Assembly (NCBI RefSeq): GCF_001424305.1
Contig: NZ_LMPD01000001.1
Span: 558,001 to 622,000 of the forward strand
DNA from: Pedobacter sp. Leaf176
GTDB taxonomy: Bacteria > Bacteroidota > Bacteroidia > Sphingobacteriales > Sphingobacteriaceae
Length of the DNA stretch: 64,000 bases
Reading direction: 5' to 3'
Shown here piece by piece: positions 1 to 8,829 of this stretch. The notes below the pieces were generated by a model. That model did not search any database. It saw only the letters and a program-made list of their open reading frames with translations, and was not told the DNA's origin. Made by a program: the position numbers and the translations under genes. Numbering within the stretch: position 1 is the first letter of the stretch; each line of letters begins with the position of its first letter.

Positions 1-494
1 ATCGTTTTCAATATATCAAAACTCACAATGGAGGATGTAGAATTTGAGACTAAGTTTGAGCCAAAAGTTGGATAGCGCAAACCTTTTTTCACGACAACAT
101 CTTTAATTGTTGGTGCTTTATAAGCGAAAACATTTGCGAACTCCTTTCTCATTTTTAGCGAATCGGCAAGGTAATCGCGTTTGGGGAAAATCAGCACATC
201 ATCTAAGTTTATAGACGACGGTTTAAGGTAAATCGTAAAGTCTTTAAAATTGCTGGCTAAGTTTAAATCGTAATCCTGATAACCCAGCTTCTTTAGCTCG
301 ACAATTTCAATTGAAGCAATTTTTTGAAACGAAAATTTCCCTGTGATTGTGGTAATTATCGTTTGTTGCCCATAGGTAATAACGACATTATCTACCGGTA
401 ATTTTGTGTTATAATCTAAAACCAGACCATTAATCTGCTGGGCAGAAATTTTGCTCGTTACAACGGCTAGTAAAAACAGGAAGTAGATTTTCAT
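1..494 (-). CDS. CarboxypepD_reg-like secreted protein, 3' part missing
   Basis: The reading frame opens at an ATG at 494 and runs off the left edge without a stop, giving 164 residues. The N-terminus (MKIYFLFLLAVVTSKISAQQ) is a signal peptide. It is followed by a beta-rich segment starting INGLVLDYNTKLPVDNVVI, the pattern of the carboxypeptidase-regulatory-like (CarboxypepD_reg) fold that Bacteroidota place at the N-terminus of secreted or outer-membrane proteins. After about residue 90 comes the linker region (SSINLDDVLIFPKRDYLADS) typical of larger proteins of this type. The function is unknown. The start is supported by the signal peptide directly after the ATG. Confidence 0.72.
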   Translation of the reverse strand, partial: MKIYFLFLLAVVTSKISAQQINGLVLDYNTKLPVDNVVITYGQQTIITTITGKFSFQKIASIEIVELKKLGYQDYDLNLASNFKDFTIYLKPSSINLDDVLIFPKRDYLADSLKMRKEFANVFAYKAPTIKDVVVKKGLRYPTFGSNLVSNSTSSIVSFDILKT

Positions 495-578
495 TATCCG
501 ATTGGCTTTCAGCTAAAATAAAACATAATTGTTCGGTAATAGAAAGTTTAACAGAACTTAACTTTTTCCTAATTTGAT

Positions 579-611
579 TAAAAAAAAGGTTCCGATTTTC
601 ATCGGAACCTT
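579..611 (-). terminator. Rho-independent terminator after the DPP-IV-like gene
   Basis: A perfect 11-bp stem (AAGGTTCCGAT / ATCGGAACCTT) with a four-base loop is followed on the minus strand by a run of T. It lies 17 bp beyond the stop codon of the peptidase gene. Confidence 0.85.
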
Positions 612-627
612 CGGTCAATATTTCTGA

Positions 628-2769
628 TTACCTCATTGTCGGAGGTTTCATCTGGTAATCGTAAGGGGGTTGAGCACCTAACAAATTTTGGACAAAATAA
701 TCCCATCTTCTTCTCATCATATATGGTGAATAAGAGCCGTAGCCATGAGCACTATTCGGGAAAATAACTAAATCGAAAGATTTGTTCGCTTTTTCTAACG
801 CCTCAACCACTAACAAGGTATTGTAAGGCGGTACATTATCGTCCATCATTCCGTGAACAAGCATTAGTTTTCCTTTTAAGTTTTTTGCGTAATTCTGATT
901 GGCCTGTGCTTCGTAGTTGGCATTTTCGACTAAGCCATTGTAACGTTCGCCCCAATCGTCCTCATAATTTCTGTTTTCGTGGTTTCCGGATTCAGAAATG
1001 CCGACTTTAAAAAAATCAGGGTAACGGAACATGGCTGCTGCTGTTGCGAAACCACCTCCGGAGTGGCCCCAAATCCCGACCTTTGTGGTATCCATCGGGT
1101 ATTTTTCAGCAAGTTGTTTAATTGCTGTAATTTGATCAGGAAGGGTGTTTTCAGCCATGTTTCCATAACTCATATCGTGGAAGCTCTTTGAGCGGTTGGG
1201 ATTGCTTGTGCCTTCCATTACCACAACGATAAAGCCTAATTCAGCTAAGCATTGATTATCGCCGCGAGACGCTGCAAACGACCAGCTGCCTACACTTCCG
1301 CCTTGCGGACCGGGATAAATATAATCGATAACCGGATATTTCTTTCCTGTTTCAATCTTCGTTGGGGTAAAGACCAATCCATAGATTGCTGTTTTACCAT
1401 CCGCGGCCTTAACCGAAACTGGTGTTGGTGCTTTCCAACCGGTAGCAGCTAACCTCGAAACATCTGTTTTTTCCAATTCAGTAATTAGTTTACCATCCAT
1501 GCTGCGGAAAACGCTCGTTGCCGGAACATTTGGTTGAGAGTAAGTGTCGATAAAATATTTACCCGATGGAGATATTGTTACATTGTGGTTTCCTGCTTCA
1601 GGAGTTAGGTCAGTTAATTTTTTTCCATCAAAACCAATCTTGTAAAAATGCCCGAAATAAGGATTTATTTTATCCTGACCATTTGCAATAAAATAAAGCG
1701 TACGGCTTTTCTCATCTACTTTTAACAAGCGGGTAACTACCCAGTTTCCTTTTGTAATTTGGTTTTTCACTTTGCCTGTTGTCGCATCATATAAATATAA
1801 ATGCCCCCAGTTATCCCTCTCAGAATACCATAAAATTTCTTTTGTCGCAGGTAAATACCTCCAGTTAATGGCACCCTGCCCGGATTCGTATTGTGTTTTT
1901 ACGGTTTCTTCAAATACCTCGCGAACGGCACCAGTTGCTGCATTTGCGATGCGGAATTTTTCATTTTTATGATCACGTGAAGTAGATACGAAAGCAACCT
2001 CTGAACCATCGGCTTTCCAGTCGATGTCATCGAAAGTTCCGCTGCTGGAGATGTCGTCACTTAAAGTAGCACGGTGTGGATCGGGTGGAATGTTCAAAGA
2101 AACCACTTTGGCATTTTCGACATCAATAACAACTCTTCTGATGGTTGGGATTTCTTTATCGCCCGGCAACGGATATTTCCATGCGCTGAGTTTCGGGGAA
2201 CCTACATTTGTGCTCACCAGGTACATATCTTTGGAGTTTCGCTGATCTTGCTGGAAAGTCGCAATCTTTCTCGAATCCGGCGACCAGCGTAAAATAGCGC
2301 CGTCGCTGTGTGTCCAGCCCGCGTTGTCTGTGGCATAGCCGTAATCCTTGATGCCATCGGTTGTGAGTTGCGTCAATTTACCGGAAGCAAGATCTTTTAC
2401 ATAAAGGTTGTATTCTTTAATCAGGATCGATTTTTTTCCATCAGGAGAAACCACTTCTCCACGACCACCCCGGCGGGGATTTTGTGTGCCACCACCATTA
2501 TTTTTGTAGTCATTAGTCAGGGTTTTGGTTTTTGTCAGCGGATCTACTAAGAAAGTCTGTTCAGCGCCTGCTGTTCTTGTGGTATACCAAAACTTATCAC
2601 CTTCCAGCCAGTTTGGCTGAGAAAAGCTGTGATCGATATATCTTGCCGTGTTGTAACTTAAAAAGCTTTCGGCATGTTCATAATCTTTCGATGTTAGCGA
2701 TTTACCTTGCTGCGCGTTAACTGTAATTGCACAGGCGCATGCAGCGACAGATAGTAAATATTTATTCAT
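628..2769 (-). CDS. Secreted dipeptidyl peptidase IV-type serine peptidase (S9B)
   Basis: The 713-aa protein has a signal peptide (MNKYLLSVAACACAITVNAQ), an N-terminal beta-propeller region (about 40-480) and a C-terminal alpha/beta-hydrolase domain (about 490-713). The nucleophile elbow GHSGG places the catalytic serine near residue 572. The rest of the triad is the Asp in HGMMDDNVPP and the His in NSAHGYG. Length and domain order fit the S9B family, which removes X-Pro or X-Ala dipeptides from peptide N-termini, here in the periplasm or outside the cell. It is transcribed alone, with its own terminator. It is probably a peptide-scavenging enzyme; the exact specificity cannot be read from sequence. 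Confidence 0.93.
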   Translation of the reverse strand: MNKYLLSVAACACAITVNAQQGKSLTSKDYEHAESFLSYNTARYIDHSFSQPNWLEGDKFWYTTRTAGAEQTFLVDPLTKTKTLTNDYKNNGGGTQNPRRGGRGEVVSPDGKKSILIKEYNLYVKDLASGKLTQLTTDGIKDYGYATDNAGWTHSDGAILRWSPDSRKIATFQQDQRNSKDMYLVSTNVGSPKLSAWKYPLPGDKEIPTIRRVVIDVENAKVVSLNIPPDPHRATLSDDISSSGTFDDIDWKADGSEVAFVSTSRDHKNEKFRIANAATGAVREVFEETVKTQYESGQGAINWRYLPATKEILWYSERDNWGHLYLYDATTGKVKNQITKGNWVVTRLLKVDEKSRTLYFIANGQDKINPYFGHFYKIGFDGKKLTDLTPEAGNHNVTISPSGKYFIDTYSQPNVPATSVFRSMDGKLITELEKTDVSRLAATGWKAPTPVSVKAADGKTAIYGLVFTPTKIETGKKYPVIDYIYPGPQGGSVGSWSFAASRGDNQCLAELGFIVVVMEGTSNPNRSKSFHDMSYGNMAENTLPDQITAIKQLAEKYPMDTTKVGIWGHSGGGFATAAAMFRYPDFFKVGISESGNHENRNYEDDWGERYNGLVENANYEAQANQNYAKNLKGKLMLVHGMMDDNVPPYNTLLVVEALEKANKSFDLVIFPNSAHGYGSYSPYMMRRRWDYFVQNLLGAQPPYDYQMKPPTMR

Positions 2770-3106
2770 ATTTTAATTATTACTTTTTGATAAAATTAAT
2801 ACTGTTTTTAGGTTTGCAATTAATTTATCAAGAATAATACATAATGATGCATCAATCAAGCCCCTGTTTGAAAGGTAGATAATAGGTGTTTTAGCTGTTT
2901 TGAGCAGCAGATCCTTTTATACAACGGAGCGTATTTTCGGCGGTAGAAGGGATTTAGTCCATCCGGTGGCCTTGCAATACCTATAAAAATGGGATAAATT
3001 CTGATGCAACCAGCCAGTGTAGGTAATTCTATGAAAAGGTGGAAGCCTTTTCATAGAAACTCAATATACTTTAAAGACTAGTTGACAAAAAACAAATTCC
3101 GGGTTA
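2770..3106. other. Intergenic gap with a perfect hairpin at 3028-3057
   Basis: There is no gene in this 337-bp gap. A perfect 12-bp inverted repeat (TCTATGAAAAGG / CCTTTTCATAGA, six-base loop) lies at 3028-3057, downstream of the GH127-like gene on the minus strand. It lacks a T tract, so it may be a weak terminator or an mRNA-end hairpin. Nothing else stands out. Confidence 0.6.
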
Positions 3107-6100
3107 TTATGGATTAGTCAATGTAACGTCTAAATAGACCGAATGCCTGCCGTATGTTTCGTAGAAAGGTTTAAAAACCACATCATCTATTGTGAAAAAT
3201 AATTTCGATGGGTCGCCTTTAATCGTTTTGCTGAGGTCGTCTGCATTGAGCTTTATTTTTCGCCAGTCTTTTCTTGCTTCTGCTTCCTGAGCGGCCAATA
3301 GTATTGGCCCGTAGAATAGACTGGCCAGATTTTGTTGATCCATTACCGGAGCGAGATGAAAGGTAAATGGCATTTTCAATTCAATTACATCACCATTTCT
3401 CCAGTTTCTGTTAAGTTTCAGGTAAGTTCCCGGCGTAGCGGTTACCTGCTGCCGTTTTCCATTTATAGAAACAAAAAAGCCTTTTTTAGCCCAAGCGGGT
3501 ACACGGAAATTAATGTCAAAAGTTCCATTACCTGTAATTTTCAGGCGTGTTTCGTCCGCATTTGGAAAATCAGTATTTTGTTCAACAATGATTTTTCTTT
3601 CTTGCCAATCCAAAACTGAGGGAACATAAAGATTTACGTACAACGACTGATCATCTTTACTCTTATAATATATCGTGTTTTGAAGTTTAGTGCTGCTTTC
3701 AATTGCCGTTCCATTACAGCACGTAAAACCAGTCATGTCGGCATTGCCAAATTGTTTCATTGAGCCCGGACGGAGCGGAACATGATACGTATTACCGGGA
3801 TCGTTTTCTGCAACGGATGCCAGTATATGGTTGTACAAACTGCGTTCATAATAATCCATTAATTCCGCTCGTTGATCGTAAAGAAATAGGTCGCCTGTTA
3901 ATTTAAGCATGTTGTAAGTTGCACAGGTTTCGTTTTGTCCCCCTTCTGAAAATCCATTTTCATACAAGCTTGATGGCTGGGCAGTAAAGCATTCGGCATT
4001 TGCCGGGTTTCTGGCACCTGCTACGCCACCAATACTATACGTATAGTCATCTACCATTTTATGCCAGAAATTATCGGCTATTTTGTAGTATTCCGGATTA
4101 TTTGATGCACGGTACATTTCGATACTGCCCACAATTTGAGGTATATGCTGGTTGGCATGAAGTCCCCGGAATAAATCAACGTTTTTGGCAAGGCCGCTGG
4201 AATGACTCGTATCGCCGTAAAAAACCTTAATATTGTCAAATAAACTTGCTGTTTTAAGGAAAACTGGTTTTTTGGTGATTCTATACAAGCGAGCCATCGA
4301 TTCATTCATCCCGCCATATTCGCCAGCGATATAGGTATTCCACATTTTGATGAGGGTATCTTGCGGCAAAGCATTTAAGCGGGCATAAACCCAGTCGCCC
4401 ATACCAGTGGCCACATCCAGCGCTTTCTTATTGCCAGATGCTTCATAAACATCAATTAGTCCCGCCAGAATTTTGTGCAGCGTATAGTATGGTGCCCAAA
4501 TCTGGTTCTTTTGTCCACCATATTTTGCACCGTGCTCTAACATAATAAATTGATCCGGCGGATACGCACTAATGAAGCCCTTGCCCCAATTCCAGTAATC
4601 TGTACGAATACCTGCACTGCTTAAATCAGAATCATAATTCTTTTTACCCGGACCTGGTAAAACCGCTGCTGGACTTGCAACAAAGGGTGCACCTGGTTTT
4701 TGCGCTTTTCCGGATAATTGTGCTAAATCATAAAGAGCATTGACCATGTAATCCATCTTTTTTGCAAAATTGGCTTTCAGGTTTTTATCATAGCCTGTGC
4801 TGGAATAAGCCTGTGCAATGGCAGAAAGGTAATGTCCTGTAGCGTGGCCCCGTAGTTTGGTATCTTCCGTATCCCAAACGCCTAAAGGCTTAGCCCCGGC
4901 GGGTTGTTTTTGGCCAAAAGCATGGCGGAACATGTATAAGAAGGCGTTTGGATCTGTTTGCGCTAACGTATTGATGAACTTATTCCGATTCTGGATAAAT
5001 TTGGTCTCACGATGCTCAACGTCTGTTTTCATGCTTACCCGGTTAAGGGCAAAAGGTTCGAGTTTTAGCGTAGGTGTTGAATTAGGTTTGGTTTGGGTAA
5101 CAGTAACTGTAGCTATAGGCTTAAAGGTTGTTCCCGGAACATGCCCCGTTATTGTATATTTTCCGATAGTTAGCACGGATGTGTTATCGGTTGGAGCAGG
5201 CCAAATCACCCTAACTTCCGGGCCGCTTTCTTTGTTTTTATAAGCTCCATTTAAATATGCGGGTAAGCGGGGGAGGTTTCCAATGCTTGTGGTCACTTCC
5301 ACATCTTCAACTTTAATTAGGTTGGCATTATAAAGCTGTGGAGCCGATGCCGGGAATTTTGGCAGTTCGTCTTCCCTTTTAGAGTTAACATTTGGCTGTG
5401 CGTCCTGACCGCCTTTGCCAGCATTTTTAAATATTCCTGAGACCTGCCTTCCACTTAGCGGTATCCGATAAATGCGGAAATCGTATAGCATGGCATTAAG
5501 GAATGAATCACCAGCTGATAACGATTTACCAATATTCAGACTGTTGCGTTCTTTTGCCGATGCGGAGAAAATGGCTGTCAAATCAATTGGTGTATTTTGG
5601 ATTGTCGCTACAAGTTGACCATCTACATAAGTGGTGATCGATTTAGCCGCAACATCTAACACCACCGCTATATGCATCCATTTATTGAGTTCGATACCCG
5701 GCAAAACTGAAATGTGATCCTTATTATTTTCAGCAGCGTATATAACCTGCGGGCTACCATTGATATCGAGACTGGCAAAGAAATGTTTGCCCGGGTTCTT
5801 GCCAAAATCGAAGAAGTATTGTCCTGGTTTTTTAGACTGAAGACAAATCCATCCGCTAATGCTGATCGACTCCAAATCAGCAGCAGCTTCTCCCGGTAAG
5901 GTTAGGTAAGCATTATCGCCAGCAAGTGAAAGAACAGTTCCAAAGCGTTTGTCTTTAACAAATTTTGCCCCTTCACCATTTAATTTAGCGTGAAAATTAT
6001 TCCGTGACCAGTCTTTTACGTTTCCATCAAATATGTATCTGGCGTTTAAACTGGTTTCACCAATCCCATCCAATATCTGATCGCCGTTTTGAGCACGGGA

Positions 6101-6208
6101 AATATTCCGGCTGAACAGGCATCCTAGAATAATGCCCACAACCACTAGCTGTCGGATGCAAAAGGAATATGGTGCGAAAGTTAGAATATGTTTTGCTTTA
6201 CGGTTCAT
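3107..6208 (-). CDS. LamG-GH127/GH146-type beta-L-arabinofuranosidase
   Basis: The 1033-aa secreted protein has a hydrophobic signal (about 15-40), a LamG/concanavalin-like domain (about 55-270), an Ig-like linker domain (about 300-380) and a DUF1680 (alpha/alpha)6 catalytic domain (about 390-1033). The catalytic zinc-thiolate site of this fold is visible: ETC (Glu760, Cys762), the tandem FTCCNGT (Cys830, Cys831) and the Glu of GGMNE (about 636). In characterised GH127 enzymes these positions are the zinc ligands, the cysteine nucleophile and the acid/base. It should release beta-L-arabinofuranose from plant arabinan- or extensin-like glycans. The choice between GH127 and GH146 is not settled here. 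It lies upstream of the DPP-IV gene with a 337-bp gap, so it is probably a separate unit. Confidence 0.88.
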   Translation of the reverse strand: MNRKAKHILTFAPYSFCIRQLVVVGIILGCLFSRNISRAQNGDQILDGIGETSLNARYIFDGNVKDWSRNNFHAKLNGEGAKFVKDKRFGTVLSLAGDNAYLTLPGEAAADLESISISGWICLQSKKPGQYFFDFGKNPGKHFFASLDINGSPQVIYAAENNKDHISVLPGIELNKWMHIAVVLDVAAKSITTYVDGQLVATIQNTPIDLTAIFSASAKERNSLNIGKSLSAGDSFLNAMLYDFRIYRIPLSGRQVSGIFKNAGKGGQDAQPNVNSKREDELPKFPASAPQLYNANLIKVEDVEVTTSIGNLPRLPAYLNGAYKNKESGPEVRVIWPAPTDNTSVLTIGKYTITGHVPGTTFKPIATVTVTQTKPNSTPTLKLEPFALNRVSMKTDVEHRETKFIQNRNKFINTLAQTDPNAFLYMFRHAFGQKQPAGAKPLGVWDTEDTKLRGHATGHYLSAIAQAYSSTGYDKNLKANFAKKMDYMVNALYDLAQLSGKAQKPGAPFVASPAAVLPGPGKKNYDSDLSSAGIRTDYWNWGKGFISAYPPDQFIMLEHGAKYGGQKNQIWAPYYTLHKILAGLIDVYEASGNKKALDVATGMGDWVYARLNALPQDTLIKMWNTYIAGEYGGMNESMARLYRITKKPVFLKTASLFDNIKVFYGDTSHSSGLAKNVDLFRGLHANQHIPQIVGSIEMYRASNNPEYYKIADNFWHKMVDDYTYSIGGVAGARNPANAECFTAQPSSLYENGFSEGGQNETCATYNMLKLTGDLFLYDQRAELMDYYERSLYNHILASVAENDPGNTYHVPLRPGSMKQFGNADMTGFTCCNGTAIESSTKLQNTIYYKSKDDQSLYVNLYVPSVLDWQERKIIVEQNTDFPNADETRLKITGNGTFDINFRVPAWAKKGFFVSINGKRQQVTATPGTYLKLNRNWRNGDVIELKMPFTFHLAPVMDQQNLASLFYGPILLAAQEAEARKDWRKIKLNADDLSKTIKGDPSKLFFTIDDVVFKPFYETYGRHSVYLDVTLTNP

Positions 6209-6446
6209 TTTTTTTAGATATCATTTCCTCCCGGAAACTTGTATTAAATCTTTGTTAATTTATGAAAGGAGAGGTAAAATTAAAAAGATGCAAGTAGCTT
6301 TTATGATCCATTTTTAGCTGATAGAGGCTGAATATTAACAAAATACGTACTAATTAACTTAGTTACAACTGCTAGGTAAGGTCATAATTTGTTTTTTGCA
6401 GCATAGGCTTGGCTGAAGTATTCAGCAGCGACATGATATAAATCCA

Positions 6447-8411
6447 TTATTCTACCGGGCTCAATATCGCGCACCAACCGCCACCTTTTTTCATTGAAAT
6501 TATATATTTATCGCCTTTTTTAACCTTTTGTCTGTCCATCCGGTAATCAGCCGCATGCCTTTCAGCATTTACGCCATCACTGAATATTTCCATGTTATAG
6601 GTGCTTCCATCAAGAAAAAATAAATTCTGCGAAAGCGCTCTGGCCGTCCAGTTTGTCATTCCGGATATATACCAATTTTTCCCTTGTTTACGGGCAATAA
6701 GTGCATACTCGCCAACCTTCCCATCTAAAGCGATCGTTTCATCCCAAACCGTAGGAATCTTTGAAATAAAGCTGGTGCACAGACTATCCTTCAGATAATT
6801 GGAAGGGTTGTCGGCCAGCATTTGTAGTGGGCTTTCATACATCACGTACATGGCCACCTGATGCGCCCGGGTACCCATACTCATCGGTTCGCTGTATACG
6901 ATGCTGAAGTTTTTTTGATTCGCATTTATCATGGCTCCTGGCGTGTAATCCATAGGGCCAGCAGCCATCCTGATGAATGGCAGGGTTACATTGTGTATTG
7001 GGGTAATGTCTTTACTCCATTTGTTATTCTCCGCTCCCCTTACACCTTCGTAGCTTAAAACGTTTGGATACTTATGGTTTAAACCAACAGGTTTATAGGC
7101 GCCATGCAAATCAACCATTAATTGATATTTTGCCGCGGTAGATGCCACACGCTCGTAGAAGTTAACCATATACTGGTCAGCCCTGGCCATAAAGTCTACC
7201 TTTATTCCCACAGCCCCCCAACTTTTATATTCCCCGAGTATTTTATCCATATCCTGGTCTAGTGGCCCCCAGAGCGTCCACAGCCAAACGCCAACCTTTT
7301 TTTCTTTCCCATAATCTATGATCTCCTTGATATTAATGTCAGGAGCGGTGTGTGTGAGATCTGTGGTTGTCTTGGTCCAACCTTCATCAAGCATGATGTA
7401 TTCAAGTCCGAATTTTGATGCAAAATCTATATAGTACTTATAGGTTTTGGTATTTATTCCCGCTTTAAAATCGACCCCATATATGTTGTTGTCATTCCAC
7501 CAATCCCATGCTACTTTGCCGGGCTTTATCCAATTCGTTGCTTTTAAAACAGATGGTGTAGACAATTTGTAGGTAAGATTATTGGTTAATAGGTCTTTGT
7601 CCTCAGCACAGATGGCAATACTCCGCCATGGAAACTTACGGAAGCCATTTGTTTTTGCGATATTATTTTCCAGCCTGGTAATTTTTATGCCTCTATCCCC
7701 AACAGGGGTGCTTGCAGCAATATTTTTGGGGAAACCGGCAGTTAATTTATTGCCTCCGGTACCAAAAAGGAACATATTAGGGTAATCATATAAATCAGAT
7801 TCACTCACCAGCATTTTAATGGCCGACTTTGAATAGACCAACATCGGCAATGCTGCGTGTTGACTCTTTTGAAAGGCGTTAATAGTTGAATCTTTATACA
7901 AACTTTCAAAATGTGATAAAAAATCGGGATCGGCCTCCACAGGCCAAAATACCCGGTCGTTGCCCGCAAAGTTAAAGTCGGAAATTTCGTTTTCTACTTC
8001 AATAACTTCATTTTTAAATTCTGTTATAAACCGGTAAGCCACACCATCATTATATGCCCTGAAGATTATTTGGTAATTGCCTTTAAAACGAAGTGTTAAT
8101 TCATTGTATTGGTCTACGATTACTTTACTTTTTACCGGTACATCGGCTTTTAAAACGTCATTGTGTGCAATTGTTTTATGCGCAATCAATATGGGGGCTA
8201 TGCCGAGCTTCTTGTTATTGAGCAACAAAGCAATCTGACTCTGATTTAAAATGTTTTCCGAATTGTAGTTAATCCCCCAGGTGATGTTTTCACCAATATT
8301 TATGCTGATTTTTATTTTTCCATCGGGAGACAAAACATTTACTTGCTTACCGATAACACGGTTGCAAAAAACAAGGGTTGCTGCGAAAAATAACAGGACA
8401 AATTTATTCAT
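6447..8411 (-). CDS. GH97 glycosidase, retaining type
   Basis: This 654-aa secreted enzyme starts MNKFVLLFFAATLVFCNRVIG (signal peptide). It has the three GH97 parts: an N-terminal beta-sandwich (about 22-280), a TIM barrel (about 290-560) and a C-terminal beta domain. The motif EYIMLDEGW and then GIKVDFMARADQ are visible. The Asp of KVDF (Asp406) aligns with the nucleophile of retaining GH97 alpha-galactosidases, whereas SusB-type inverting alpha-glucosidases use a different acidic set. Retaining GH97 enzymes include alpha-galactosidases and bifunctional beta-L-arabinopyranosidases. Next to a GH127-like and a GH43 enzyme, the arabinopyranosidase option is attractive, but this is inference. 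Confidence 0.9.
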   Translation of the reverse strand: MNKFVLLFFAATLVFCNRVIGKQVNVLSPDGKIKISINIGENITWGINYNSENILNQSQIALLLNNKKLGIAPILIAHKTIAHNDVLKADVPVKSKVIVDQYNELTLRFKGNYQIIFRAYNDGVAYRFITEFKNEVIEVENEISDFNFAGNDRVFWPVEADPDFLSHFESLYKDSTINAFQKSQHAALPMLVYSKSAIKMLVSESDLYDYPNMFLFGTGGNKLTAGFPKNIAASTPVGDRGIKITRLENNIAKTNGFRKFPWRSIAICAEDKDLLTNNLTYKLSTPSVLKATNWIKPGKVAWDWWNDNNIYGVDFKAGINTKTYKYYIDFASKFGLEYIMLDEGWTKTTTDLTHTAPDINIKEIIDYGKEKKVGVWLWTLWGPLDQDMDKILGEYKSWGAVGIKVDFMARADQYMVNFYERVASTAAKYQLMVDLHGAYKPVGLNHKYPNVLSYEGVRGAENNKWSKDITPIHNVTLPFIRMAAGPMDYTPGAMINANQKNFSIVYSEPMSMGTRAHQVAMYVMYESPLQMLADNPSNYLKDSLCTSFISKIPTVWDETIALDGKVGEYALIARKQGKNWYISGMTNWTARALSQNLFFLDGSTYNMEIFSDGVNAERHAADYRMDRQKVKKGDKYIISMKKGGGWCAILSPVE

Positions 8412-8829
8412 AATGGCATTATATTATGTAATAAAATTACTTAAAAGCGCGGTATAGTGCATATTATTTTTTGCTGTTTACTTTGCATATTTTGCCTGAT
8501 TTTTTTTCATTTCTAGTGCCCCGGCGGGAAACCCTATTAGAAATTAGCGTTTGCTGGCTTGAAGGAGCTGTAACTAGATTAAACTTATTATTAATTCAAA
8601 ATAAGCCGATGAATCGCCTGACGAATGTTGGTTAAAATACTTCTGCTATCTATTAAAATATAGCGGTTATTTATATTAATGGTCATTTATATTTACTGAT
8701 TGATTCAGTTTAGATGGAAATTGGGTTTTTTTGTGAGGCACGTTTCGAATGGTTTGCCTCGAGCCAGGAATGCGTTGAATCCTAAATTTATAAATGCACA
8801 ATTAATATTTCGCCCAAAGCCAGATTAAT
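8412..8829. other. Divergent intergenic region between GH97 and GH43 genes
   Basis: This 418-bp AT-rich region must hold the promoters of both divergent glycosidase genes. I see no clear full TTTG / TAnnTTTG pair and no sensor or regulator gene. No RNA gene or repeat is evident. Confidence 0.5.

Noticed and set aside
430..618. 62-codon minus-strand frame at the left edge
   Set aside because: It runs through the terminator of the DPP-IV gene and the start of the CarboxypepD_reg-like gene, whose signal peptide is in a different frame.
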